A stretch of 9,594 nucleotides of DNA. Origin: Actinomycetota bacterium. Its GTDB lineage: Bacteria; Actinomycetota; Thermoleophilia; Gaiellales; Gaiellaceae. Positions 1 to 8,054 of the stretch are shown here, in pieces. The DNA lies in the NCBI GenBank assembly GCA_005884155.1, contig VAXD01000058.1, positions 1-9,594 on the forward strand, read 5' to 3'. Position numbers and translations under genes: made by a program. The notes under the pieces are model-generated. The model had not been told where the DNA came from and did not search any database. It was given only the letters and a program-made list of their open reading frames with translations. Numbering within the stretch: the stretch's first letter is position 1; every line of letters starts with the position of its first letter.

Positions 1-344
1 AGGACGAGATAGAGCGCGATGAAGACCGGGAACTGCGCCAGCATCGGCAGGCACGACGCGGCCGGGTTGATCTGGTTCTCCTTGTAGAACTTCATCAGCT
101 CTTCCTGCTGCCGCTTCTTGTCGGCCTTGTACTTCCGCTGGAGCTCCTTCATCTGCGGCGCGTGTCGCTGCAGGTTCTGCATCGAGTGGATCTGCTTGAC
201 CATCAGCGGCACGAGCAAGAGCCGGACCATCAGCGTCAGCGCGACGATCGACCAGGCCCACGTGAACCCGACCGAGCCGTGCAACCAGTCGAGGATGCTG
301 CGGAGGAGATCTTCGAGCGGGGTGAGCGGCGAGCCGACGATCAC
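1..344 (-). CDS. yidC: Membrane protein insertase YidC/Oxa1 family, 5' part only
   Basis: Inserts and folds membrane proteins in the cytoplasmic membrane, alone or with SecYEG. About 114 N-terminal residues are visible; the gene continues past the left edge. The protein starts M(GTG)IVGSPLTPLEDLLRSIL and has no large periplasmic domain before the first conserved membrane segment, as in the short YidC form of Gram-positive bacteria. That segment (about residues 25-47) contains MVRLLLVPL, with Arg41 matching the conserved groove arginine of the family. The charged cytoplasmic hairpin follows (QMKELQRKYK, then KADKKRQQEELMKFYKE), then NPAASCLPMLAQFPVFIALY, the start of the next membrane segment. 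The GTG start at 344 overlaps the yidD stop as GTGA. An AAGGGA Shine-Dalgarno-like element lies 7 bases upstream. Family assignment is secure; the rest of the gene is not visible. Confidence 0.95.
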   Translation of the reverse strand, partial: MIVGSPLTPLEDLLRSILDWLHGSVGFTWAWSIVALTLMVRLLLVPLMVKQIHSMQNLQRHAPQMKELQRKYKADKKRQQEELMKFYKENQINPAASCLPMLAQFPVFIALYLV

Positions 345-589
345 CGGAAGATCCCTTGACTCTCGACGTAGTCGACGCCGCCGTCGCTCCATGGATAGCA
401 GCGGAGCAGGCGCCAGCCGGTGAGAATCGTCCCGCGGACGAGCCCGTAGTGGCGCAGCGCATCGAGCGCGTACTGGGAGCAGCTCGGGTGGTACTTGCAG
501 CGGCCACCCCAGAGGACGCCAAGCGTCCAGCGGTAGAGGTAGACGAGCCCGAGGCCGGCGTACGTCGGCGCCCGCAGCGCGTATCTCAC
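341..589 (-). CDS. yidD: Membrane protein insertion efficiency factor YidD
   Basis: Small protein of the YidD (DUF37) family, thought to assist YidC-dependent membrane insertion at the inner face of the membrane. The 82-residue product is of normal family length. It has an N-terminal amphipathic/hydrophobic stretch (residues 8-28), the family motif CKYHPSCSQYALDAL (31-45) with Cys31 and Cys37, and the C-terminal RLLRCYPWSDGGVDYV segment with Cys64. The start is GTG at 589-587, which overlaps the rnpA stop as GTGA; GGAAGG sits 7 bases upstream on the minus strand. The same kind of overlap joins it to yidC, so rnpA, yidD and yidC are probably translationally coupled. The rpmH-rnpA-yidD-yidC order is the standard one in many bacteria, which supports the call. 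Confidence 0.96.
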   Translation of the reverse strand: MRYALRAPTYAGLGLVYLYRWTLGVLWGGRCKYHPSCSQYALDALRHYGLVRGTILTGWRLLRCYPWSDGGVDYVESQGIFR

Positions 590-933
590 GCCTTCGCCTT
601 CCCGAGGATCTCCTCGACGCGCTCGCCCAGCCAGTCGAAGCCTCGCTGTTCCGCTGCCTCGGCGAGGCCCGGGCGAACGACGAGCACGTAGTCGTGGTCC
701 TGCGGGAGCTCCTCGGAGCGCGCGCGGAAGATCTCGCGCAAGCGCCGCTTCATCCGGTTGCGGACCACCGCCGGCCCGACCGCTTTCGGCACCGCGAGGC
801 CCAGCCGCGGGCCGTCGCCGTCCTCGTCGCGCTCGAACCAGTAGAGGACGAGGAAGCGGGTAGAGACCGACCGCCCGTGCCGGTAGACCGCGTCGAAGTC
901 CCGCGATCGGGAGAGGCGGTGGCGGCGGTTCAC
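586..933 (-). CDS. rnpA: Ribonuclease P protein component
   Basis: Protein subunit of RNase P; it binds the catalytic RNA and helps remove 5' leaders from pre-tRNAs. With the GTG start at 933 the product has 115 residues, normal for the family. It opens VNRRHRLSRSRDFDAVYRHG, the usual N-terminal substrate-binding region, and carries RLGLAVPKAVGPAVVRNRMKR with the RNR signature (VRNRMKRRLREIFR, about residues 57-70). The frame stays open to a GTG at 1011, but that longer form would overlap the whole distal half of rpmH and add an unconserved Ser/Ala-rich tail. The 933 start has a clear AGGA 7 bases upstream and leaves a 16-base gap after the rpmH stop, so I prefer it. The stop overlaps the yidD start. 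Confidence 0.96.
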   Translation of the reverse strand: MNRRHRLSRSRDFDAVYRHGRSVSTRFLVLYWFERDEDGDGPRLGLAVPKAVGPAVVRNRMKRRLREIFRARSEELPQDHDYVLVVRPGLAEAAEQRGFDWLGERVEEILGKAKA

Positions 934-940
934 GCGCGCG

Positions 941-944
941 TCCT
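941..944 (-). promoter_or_regulatory. Shine-Dalgarno site that fixes the rnpA start
   Basis: AGGA on the minus strand, 7 bases before the GTG at 933-931. It supports the short rnpA reading over the extended one that begins at 1011. Confidence 0.7.
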
Positions 945-949
945 GGCGG

Positions 950-1084
950 TCAGGCAGAGAGGCGCTTCCGGCCTCGGGCACGGCGGCGCTTGAGGATCGC
1001 GCGGCCGGCACGCGTGGCCATCCGGGCGCGGAAGCCGTGCCTCCGCTTGCGCCTGCGAACGTTGGGCTGATAGGTCCGTTTCAC
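950..1084 (-). CDS. rpmH: Large ribosomal subunit protein bL34
   Basis: Ribosomal protein L34, a small very basic protein of the large subunit. The 44-residue product M(GTG)KRTYQPNVRRRKRRHGFRA... ending in GRKRLSA matches the family almost throughout, including the KRTYQPN start and the HGFRxRM core. The start is GTG at 1084-1082. No good Shine-Dalgarno sequence is visible just upstream; instead a GC-rich hairpin lies at 1105-1124 in the presumed leader. It is the first gene of the rpmH-rnpA-yidD-yidC run and is transcribed divergently from dnaA, which is the classical origin-flanking arrangement. Confidence 0.97.
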   Translation of the reverse strand: MKRTYQPNVRRRKRRHGFRARMATRAGRAILKRRRARGRKRLSA

Positions 1085-1104
1085 GAGTCGAAAGCCGAAG
1101 AAGA

Positions 1105-1124
1105 GCCGCCCCGAATAGGGCGGC
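1105..1124 (-). repeat. Inverted repeat in the rpmH leader
   Basis: GCCGCCC (1105-1111) and GGGCGGC (1118-1124) form a perfect 7-bp stem around a 6-base loop. It lies 20 bases before the rpmH start and downstream of the predicted -10, so it would be in the mRNA leader. There is no T-run after it on the minus strand, so it does not look like a standard intrinsic terminator. Confidence 0.55.
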
Positions 1125-1132
1125 GGGAAATC

Positions 1133-1138
1133 AGTATA
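1133..1138 (-). promoter_or_regulatory. Predicted -10 element of the rpmH operon promoter
   Basis: TATACT on the minus strand, one mismatch from TATAAT, about 50 bases before the rpmH start. I find no good -35 hexamer at 17-19 bases; that position is taken by the DnaA-box-like sequence at 1159-1167. Confidence 0.5.
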
Positions 1139-1158
1139 GACGCAGCCACCGGGGGTGG

Positions 1159-1167
1159 TTCTCCACA
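1159..1167 (+). promoter_or_regulatory. DnaA-box-like site, 8 of 9
   Basis: TTCTCCACA differs from TTATCCACA at one base. It lies where the -35 contact of the rpmH promoter would be expected, so DnaA bound here could affect rpmH transcription (inference). Confidence 0.5.
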
Positions 1168-1249
1168 GAGAAACGGTCACACAAGCGAGGTCCGAAACGT
1201 GGGGCGAGCGGCCCTCGCGGCGGCGCAAGCGTCGCCAACCCCGGCAGGA

Positions 1250-1258
1250 CCGTCCACA
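1250..1258 (+). promoter_or_regulatory. Weak DnaA-box-like site, 7 of 9
   Basis: CCGTCCACA matches TTGTCCACA at the last seven bases. It pairs with an oppositely oriented site at 1261-1269. Confidence 0.35.
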
Positions 1259-1278
1259 CCTGTGGAGAGCGGTGTGGA
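1253..1278. repeat. Inverted TCCACA-core repeats upstream of dnaA
   Basis: TCCACACC (1253-1260) is the exact reverse complement of GGTGTGGA (1271-1278). A further TGTGGA (1261-1266) lies between them. Three TCCACA cores in alternating orientation within 26 bases suggest a protein-binding cluster, most simply low-affinity DnaA sites, although a hairpin is also possible. Confidence 0.5.
1261..1269 (-). promoter_or_regulatory. Weak DnaA-box-like site, 7 of 9
   Basis: The minus strand reads CTCTCCACA, matching TTATCCACA at seven positions. It is only 2 bases from the plus-strand site at 1250-1258. Confidence 0.35.
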
Positions 1279-1352
1279 GTTCAGAAATCTCCCTGCAAAT
1301 CCCACAGTTTTCGCGTTCCGCGAGCCCGCGCGGCGACACCCAAAATGGCCCA

Positions 1353-1381
1353 TTGAGGAAGCGCCTGCCCGCTGCTATGCT
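1353..1381 (+). promoter_or_regulatory. Predicted dnaA promoter
   Basis: TTGAGG (1353-1358) and TATGCT (1376-1381) are separated by exactly 17 bases, each with two mismatches from the housekeeping sigma consensus. Transcription would start near 1388, giving a leader of about 35 bases that contains the AAAAGGAG ribosome-binding site at 1403-1410. Confidence 0.55.
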
Positions 1382-1422
1382 CGGTCGCTCGCCCGTCCCC
1401 CGAAAAGGAGCCTGCCGGCGGC

Positions 1423-2766
1423 GTGGAGCCCCCAATTGAGCTGACTGCGGAAAGCCTGTGGAGCGAGGTTTCTAGTCGGCTCAGGGGCGCCCTCAACGAG
1501 ACGACGTACCGCACGTGGTTCGACCACGTCGACGGCGTCGCGCTCTCCGACGACGAGTTCGTCCTCTCGGTTCCGAACGCGTTCACACGGGACTGGATCG
1601 AGGGTCATTTCCTCGGCTTGATCCGCGCTGCGGTCGGCGACGCGACCGGCCAGGAGCGCAACGTCCAGCTCGCAATCGCCGAGGATGGGGGCGAGCCGAC
1701 CAACGAGGTCGAAGTCCAGCGCAAGGAAGTCCCGCCGGGAGGGCTCAACCCTAAGTACACGTTCGACTCGTTCGTCATCGGCTCCTCGAACCGCTTCGCT
1801 CACGCCGCCGCACTTGCAGTCGCAGAGGCACCCGCGCAGGCGTACAACCCACTCTTCATCTACGGCGGCACCGGCCTCGGCAAGACGCACCTCCTGCAGG
1901 CGGTCGCTCAATACGTCAGCGAGCACCAGGGCGAGCTCACGGTGCGCTACGTGACGAGCGAGACCTTCATGAACGACTTCATCAACGCCTTGCGCGACAA
2001 GCGGATCGAGGGCTTCAAGCAGCGCTACCGCGCCTACGACCTGCTCCTGATCGACGACATCCAGTTCTTCGAGCACAAGGAACGGATCCAGGAGGAGTTC
2101 TTCCATACCTTCAACACGATCTACGAGGCCGGCGGCCAGCTCGTGATTTCGTCCGACCGGCCGCCGCGCGAGATCTCGACACTCGAGGAGCGGCTGCGAT
2201 CGCGCTTCGAATGGGGCCTGATCACCGACATCCAGCCGCCCGATCTCGAGACCCGGATCGCGATCCTGCGCAAGAAGGTGATGGCCGACGGGATCCACAT
2301 CCCCGACCCGAAGGTGCTCGAGTTCATCGCCGGCCGGATCTCGTCGAACATCCGCGAGCTCGAGGGCGCGCTGACGCGGGTCGTGGCGTTCTCGTCGCTC
2401 ACCGGTCGGCCGATGAGCGAGGACCTCGCCCAGGACGTGCTCAAGGATGTCTTCCCACAAGGCGAGGTGCCCCAGGTCTCGATCGAGCGGATCCAGGAGC
2501 TTGTCTCCGACCGCTTCGGCCTCTCGCTCGAAGAGCTGTGCGGCGAGCGTCGCTCCCAGAACATCGTCTATCCGCGCCAGATCGCGATGTACCTCTCGCG
2601 CGAGCTGACGGACGCGTCTCTACCGAAGATCGGTCGCCAGTTCGGCGGCCGCGACCACACCACTGTGATCCACGCCACGACCAAGATCGCGGGCCTGATC
2701 CGCGAGGACCGCTCTGTCTACAACCTTGTGCAAGAGCTGACCGCAAGGATCAAGCAAGCCCGCTGA
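1423..2766 (+). CDS. dnaA: Chromosomal replication initiator protein DnaA
   Basis: AAA+ ATPase that binds DnaA boxes, opens oriC and recruits the replicative helicase. The product has 447 residues. Domain I (about 5-80) contains LWSEVSSRL and the TYRTWF stretch. Domain II is only about 25 residues. Domain III has Walker A GGTGLGKTH (148-156), Walker B LLLIDD (207-212), sensor 1 ISSDRPP (242-248), the arginine-finger region LRSRFEWGL (258-266) and sensor 2 NIRELEGAL (309-317). Domain IV ends with the DnaA signature GGRDHTTVIHATTKI (408-422). All key residues are present. The start is GTG, with AAAAGGAG 12 bases upstream; that spacing is a little long. The short linker contrasts with the much longer DnaA of Streptomyces. 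DnaA-box-like sites on both sides suggest autoregulation. Confidence 0.98.
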   Translation: MEPPIELTAESLWSEVSSRLRGALNETTYRTWFDHVDGVALSDDEFVLSVPNAFTRDWIEGHFLGLIRAAVGDATGQERNVQLAIAEDGGEPTNEVEVQRKEVPPGGLNPKYTFDSFVIGSSNRFAHAAALAVAEAPAQAYNPLFIYGGTGLGKTHLLQAVAQYVSEHQGELTVRYVTSETFMNDFINALRDKRIEGFKQRYRAYDLLLIDDIQFFEHKERIQEEFFHTFNTIYEAGGQLVISSDRPPREISTLEERLRSRFEWGLITDIQPPDLETRIAILRKKVMADGIHIPDPKVLEFIAGRISSNIRELEGALTRVVAFSSLTGRPMSEDLAQDVLKDVFPQGEVPQVSIERIQELVSDRFGLSLEELCGERRSQNIVYPRQIAMYLSRELTDASLPKIGRQFGGRDHTTVIHATTKIAGLIREDRSVYNLVQELTARIKQAR

Positions 2767-2768
2767 GA

Positions 2769-2777
2769 TGTGGATGA
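2769..2777 (-). promoter_or_regulatory. DnaA-box-like site, 8 of 9
   Basis: The minus strand reads TCATCCACA, one mismatch from TTATCCACA. It begins 3 bases after the dnaA stop codon. Confidence 0.55.
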
Positions 2778-2803
2778 ATCAGCAGGCCGCCGAGAGCCCT
2801 GTC

Positions 2804-2820
2804 GAGAAGTGCCACTTCTC
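2804..2820. repeat. Near-perfect palindrome in the dnaA-dnaN spacer
   Basis: GAGAAGTG (2804-2811) and CACTTCTC (2813-2820) are perfect 8-base arms around one central base. It begins 37 bases after the dnaA stop. The bases after it are CCCATTTC rather than a T-run, so it is a poor intrinsic terminator and may instead be a protein-binding site. Confidence 0.6.
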
Positions 2821-2879
2821 CCCATTTCGCTCCCACAGCGCAAACCCGCTCCACGAGCCAATTCCCGGCGTCATCCCCG

Positions 2880-2888
2880 TAGTCCACA
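2880..2888 (+). promoter_or_regulatory. DnaA-box-like site, 8 of 9
   Basis: TAGTCCACA differs at one base from TTGTCCACA, the form common in high-GC Actinomycetota. It lies just left of an AT-rich stretch and of a possible dnaN -10 (TATGAC, 2894-2899). Confidence 0.55.
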
Positions 2889-2920
2889 CTCTCTATGACT
2901 ACGACAAAGGAATTTCATAA

Positions 2921-4054
2921 ATGATGGAAACAACAGAAGCTGTGGTCGCACAAGGAACACTCACCGTCACCTGTCAACGCGATGAGCTATTGCACGCGCT
3001 TGGCATCGTCTCGCGCGGCGTCTCGACGAGGACGACCGTGCAGATCCTCTCCGGGATCCTGCTCGACGCAGCTGACGGGAAGCTGCAGCTCGCGGCGACC
3101 GACATGGAGCTCTCGCTGCGCACGTCACTCGAGGCGAAGGTCGAGTCGGATGGACCGGTCGTCGTTCCGGGCCGGCTGCTGCTCGAGCTCGCGCGGCTGC
3201 TGCCGGAGCAGGAGGTCGCGCTCGAGCACAAGCCCGAGGAAGCGGCGGTCGAGATCCGCTGCGGCTCCGCAAGCTACCGCCTGCACACGTACAACCCGGA
3301 GGACTTCCCGCGCCTGCCGGACACCCAGGTCGACTTGCACGAGGTCGACCGCGCGACGCTGCTCGAGACGGTCGCTCGCGTCAGCCGCTCCGCCTCGCGT
3401 GACGAGTCACGGCCCGTCCTCACCGGTGTGCTCGTCCGCTTCGAGGCTGGCAAGCTCGTGATGGCCGCGACCGATTCCTACAGGCTTTCGGTCAAGGAGA
3501 CCGCGTTCGAGGGCTCTGTGCCGGAGCTCGAGGCGATCGTCCCGGCCCGCGCTCTGACGGAGCTGGCGCGAATCGCGCCCGAGGGCGAGAGCGTCTCACT
3601 CGGCGTGCACGAGAACCAGGTCGTGTTCGGCACCGGCACCGCGTGGCTGACGACCCGCCGCATCGACGGGCAGTTCCCGAACTACAAGCAGCTGGTCCCG
3701 GAGGCTTTCGAGCACGAGGTGCCGCTGCCGCGTGAAGAGCTGCTCGACGTGGTTCGCCGTGTCTCGGTGATGGCCCAGCGCAACTCGCCGCTGCGGCTGC
3801 GATTTGCGGACGGCGAGCTCACCGTTTCGTCGCAGACGCAGGACGTCGGCGAGGCTCGAGAGTCGCTCCCGGCGCAGTTCAGCGCGGAACCGCTCGAGAT
3901 CGGCTTCAACGCGGAGTTCCTGCGCGACGGGGTCGAGTCGGTCGTCGGCGAGCAGGTCCGCCTGAAGCTGATCAGCCCGCTCCGGCCGGCAGTTCTCCAG
4001 GGCGAGGGCGACGACTTCCTGTACCTGATCATGCCGATCCGGCTCGCGGGCTGA
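2921..4054 (+). CDS. dnaN: DNA polymerase III beta subunit (sliding clamp)
   Basis: The ring-shaped clamp that holds the replicative polymerase on DNA and serves as a docking platform for repair and replication proteins. The 377-residue product has the normal family length and three-domain make-up. Landmarks are ILSGILLDA with LAATDMELSL (42-66), YNPEDFPRLP (124-133), SRPVLTGVL (163-171), MAATDSYRLSV (181-191), IDGQFPNYKQLVP (248-260) and the C-terminal YLIMPIRL (368-375) that helps form the partner-binding pocket. The start is ATG at 2921, immediately followed by a second ATG. AAAGGA at 2906-2911 lies 9 bases before the first and 12 before the second, so I chose 2921. The stop overlaps the probable CTG start of recF, implying coupled translation. 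The gene is intact. Confidence 0.98.
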   Translation: MMETTEAVVAQGTLTVTCQRDELLHALGIVSRGVSTRTTVQILSGILLDAADGKLQLAATDMELSLRTSLEAKVESDGPVVVPGRLLLELARLLPEQEVALEHKPEEAAVEIRCGSASYRLHTYNPEDFPRLPDTQVDLHEVDRATLLETVARVSRSASRDESRPVLTGVLVRFEAGKLVMAATDSYRLSVKETAFEGSVPELEAIVPARALTELARIAPEGESVSLGVHENQVVFGTGTAWLTTRRIDGQFPNYKQLVPEAFEHEVPLPREELLDVVRRVSVMAQRNSPLRLRFADGELTVSSQTQDVGEARESLPAQFSAEPLEIGFNAEFLRDGVESVVGEQVRLKLISPLRPAVLQGEGDDFLYLIMPIRLAG

Positions 4055-5121
4055 TCGTCGGCGCGGTCTCACTTCGCGACTTCCGCTCGTACGCCAAGCT
4101 CGATCTCGAGCTGGAGCCCGGGCTGGTGCTGGTGACCGGTCCGAATGGGGCCGGCAAGACGAATCTGCTCGAGTCGCTGCACGTCGGGACGCAGGGCTTC
4201 TCGCCGCGGACCCGCGCTGACGTTCAGCTCGTCCGCTTCGGTCGTGACGCCGCGCGGATCGCGTTGCGCGGCAACCGGGCCGGGATCGCGGTGGAGGTGG
4301 AGGTCACATTCGAGGTCGGCAGCGGGAAGCGCGCGAGCGTGAACGGCGCGCGCCTGCGGGCTGCGGAGCAGCTGCGCTCGGAGGTTGCGACGCTCGTCTT
4401 CACGCCGGACCGGCTCGTGGTCGTCAAGGGAGGGCCGGCCGCACGGCGCGCCTACTTCGACCGCGTGCTCGGGCGGCTCGCGCCGACACGCGCGGGGTTG
4501 TCGGCCGAGTACGGCGCTGCGGTCGGCCAGCGCAATGCAGCGCTCCGCCGGGTGTCGCTGGGCGTCTCGTCGCAGGATGCACTCTCACCCTGGAACGAAC
4601 AGGTGAGCACGCTCGGAGCCGAGCTTGTCGAGGGGCGGCTTGAGACCGTCTCGGAGCTCCAGCCGCGCTTCCGCGAGCGGGCCGAGGAGCTCGGCCTCGC
4701 CGGCGGCGAGCTCTCCTACGAGGCGGAGGCGCCGAGCGTCAGCGAGCTGGAGGCACGCACGCCGCGGGACCTGGAACGCGGGACGACGAGCCTCGGGCCC
4801 CACCTCGACGACGTGGGTGTCCTCGCGGGCGGCCGCGACCTGCGCGCGTTCGGCTCGCAAGGCGAGCAGCGGCTGGCGGTATTGGCACTGCTCCTCGGCG
4901 AAGCGGAGCTGCTGGAAGAGCGCCGCGGCGTTCGACCGCTGCTCCTGCTCGACGACGTGCTCTCGGAGCTCGATCCCGAGCGCCGGCGGATCCTCGCCGA
5001 CCGCCTGCGGGCGTCGGGCCAGGCGCTCGTCACCAGCGCGAGCCGGAACGCACTGCCGGGCGAGCCGGCCCAGACCGTGGTCGTGGCGCAGTCGTCCGAC
5101 GGGACGAGCAGGGCCCAGTGA
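4051..5121 (+). CDS. recF: DNA replication and repair protein RecF, probable CTG start
   Basis: SMC/ABC-type ATPase that works with RecO and RecR to load RecA at gaps and stalled forks. The first ATG or GTG in frame is the GTG at 4126, but that start would delete the first beta strands, because Walker A would begin only four residues later. The frame upstream is open and reads LIVGAVSLRDFRSY, then KLDLELEPGL, the expected RecF N-terminus. The best-placed initiator is CTG at 4051-4053, overlapping the dnaN TGA as CTGA and giving 356 residues. Numbered from there: Walker A GPNGAGKT (30-37), FSPRTR (50-55), ABC signature SQGEQR (269-274), Walker B PLLLLDD (296-302) and D-loop SELD (305-308). The family is certain; the start codon is inference. 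dciA follows after 13 bases. Confidence 0.93.
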   Translation: MIVGAVSLRDFRSYAKLDLELEPGLVLVTGPNGAGKTNLLESLHVGTQGFSPRTRADVQLVRFGRDAARIALRGNRAGIAVEVEVTFEVGSGKRASVNGARLRAAEQLRSEVATLVFTPDRLVVVKGGPAARRAYFDRVLGRLAPTRAGLSAEYGAAVGQRNAALRRVSLGVSSQDALSPWNEQVSTLGAELVEGRLETVSELQPRFRERAEELGLAGGELSYEAEAPSVSELEARTPRDLERGTTSLGPHLDDVGVLAGGRDLRAFGSQGEQRLAVLALLLGEAELLEERRGVRPLLLLDDVLSELDPERRRILADRLRASGQALVTSASRNALPGEPAQTVVVAQSSDGTSRAQ

Positions 5122-5122
5122 C

Positions 5123-5127
5123 GGAGG
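5123..5127 (+). promoter_or_regulatory. Strong Shine-Dalgarno site for dciA
   Basis: GGAGG lies 7 bases before ATG 5135, right after the recF stop (TGA 5119-5121). It decides for the ATG over the adjacent in-frame GTG at 5132. Confidence 0.75.
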
Positions 5128-5134
5128 CTCAGTG

Positions 5135-5596
5135 ATGGAGCGGATCGGCGACGCCGTCAGACAGGAGCTCCGCCGCTTCGGCAGCGCCGGGGTGATGGCC
5201 GACGTCGTGGAGGCATGGCCCAGGCTGGTCGGGGAGCAGGTGGCTGCGAACGCGTGGCCGGCGCGGTTCTCCCGCGATGGGACGCTGCACGTGAACGCGA
5301 GCTCATCGGCCTGGGCGTTCGAGCTCGGCCAGCTCGAGGGCGAGATCCTGCCACGCGTGCAGGCGGCCATCGGCAAGGCGGCTCCCAAGCGCCTGCGCTT
5401 CGCACCGGGACCGCTTCCAGAGCCTGCCGTGGAGGCCTCCACAGCCGCCGCGGAGCCGCTGCCGGAGGCTACGCTCGAGCAAGCGCGCGAGGCTCACGCA
5501 TGGGCGGCGGAGATCGACTCCGAGGAACTTCGCAAAACAGTGGAAAAAGCTGCGCGCGCAAGTCTCGCGAGAGCCGGTTCCGGCCGCTCAATCTGA
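5135..5596 (+). CDS. dciA: DUF721 / DciA family protein, likely helicase-loading factor
   Basis: DciA (DUF721) proteins are the widespread ancestral partners of the replicative helicase DnaB and help it load at the origin in bacteria that lack DnaC or DnaI. The 153-residue product has the family core at about residues 5-95: IGDAVRQELRRFG, then VVEAWPRLVGEQVAANAWPARF, LHVNASSSAWAFELGQLEGEIL and IGKAAPKRLRF. The remaining 55 residues are rich in Ala and Glu (AEPLPEATLEQAREAHAWAAEI) and are probably flexible or helical. The start is ATG 5135 with GGAGG 7 bases upstream. Its place between recF and gyrB is the same as the DUF721 gene in mycobacteria and other Actinomycetota, which supports the assignment. 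Sequence conservation in this family is low, so the helicase-loading role is inferred from family and context. Confidence 0.88.
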   Translation: MERIGDAVRQELRRFGSAGVMADVVEAWPRLVGEQVAANAWPARFSRDGTLHVNASSSAWAFELGQLEGEILPRVQAAIGKAAPKRLRFAPGPLPEPAVEASTAAAEPLPEATLEQAREAHAWAAEIDSEELRKTVEKAARASLARAGSGRSI

Positions 5597-5608
5597 TAGA
5601 CTTGTCTC

Positions 5609-5647
5609 AGCCCTGAAATGCGGTACTTGCAGGGCTTTTTCTATTAT
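5609..5647 (+). terminator. Intrinsic terminator between dciA and gyrB
   Basis: AGCCCTG (5609-5615) pairs with CAGGGCT (5630-5636) in a 7-bp stem with a 14-base loop, followed by a T-rich tail (TTTTTCTATTATT, 5636-5648). It begins 13 bases after the dciA stop. It would end the dnaA-dnaN-recF-dciA transcripts. If gyrB transcription starts upstream of it, it could instead act as an attenuator. Confidence 0.7.
5642..5647 (+). promoter_or_regulatory. Possible gyrB -10 element
   Basis: TATTAT is one mismatch from TATAAT and stands out in a GC-rich genome. No good -35 lies 16-18 bases upstream, and transcription would start only about 10 bases before the gyrB ATG, giving a nearly leaderless message. 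TAGACT at 5597-5602 is an alternative -10, also without a good -35. Confidence 0.3.
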
Positions 5648-5663
5648 TGAGAACCCGATTCTA

Positions 5664-8046
<2,383 letters not shown>

Positions 8047-8054
<8 letters not shown>

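Larger units (their letters stand above)
1085..1422. other. rpmH-dnaA divergent intergenic region, candidate oriC part
   Basis: This 338-base stretch has no convincing gene; the open frames in it lack any recognisable protein feature. It holds a probable rpmH promoter on the minus strand (-10 at 1133-1138), a leader hairpin (1105-1124), a probable dnaA promoter (1353-1381), and four copies of the TCCACA core shared with DnaA boxes (1162-1167 and 1253-1258 on plus; 1261-1266 and 1273-1278 on minus). A relatively AT-rich patch lies at about 1280-1312. In many bacteria DnaA boxes upstream of dnaA serve autoregulation, origin function, or both; which applies here cannot be told from the sequence. 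Confidence 0.6.
2767..2920. other. dnaA-dnaN intergenic region, candidate oriC core
   Basis: Only 154 bases separate the two genes. DnaA-box-like sites lie at both ends (2769-2777 minus, 2880-2888 plus), with a near-perfect palindrome at 2804-2820 between them. The right end (about 2890-2935) is clearly more AT-rich than the surroundings and could be an unwinding element. Actinobacterial origins usually lie in this spacer but are often several hundred bases long with many boxes, so the origin here may be compact or shared with the region upstream of dnaA. Confidence 0.55.

Noticed and set aside
934..1011. N-terminal extension of rnpA to GTG 1011
   Set aside because: It would lie over rpmH, adds unconserved residues, and the AGGA before GTG 933 fits the normal family start.
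1037..1444. Plus-strand open frames covering the rpmH-dnaA spacer
   Set aside because: They overlap rpmH antisense, the promoters and the dnaA start, and have no protein-like features.
1375..2460. Minus-strand open frame (361 codons) opposite dnaA
   Set aside because: Antisense shadow of dnaA with low-complexity composition. It would also span the predicted dnaA promoter and start.
2804..2830. Palindrome as an intrinsic terminator of dnaA
   Set aside because: The stem is short with a 1-3 base loop and there is no T-tract after it.
2889..2908. Possible DnaA-trio repeats next to the box at 2880-2888
   Set aside because: Several consecutive triplets have a central A, but they do not match the trio consensus well and the orientation relative to the box appears opposite to that in Bacillus subtilis.
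4126..4128. GTG as the recF start
   Set aside because: It removes conserved N-terminal RecF sequence and places Walker A at the very start of the protein.
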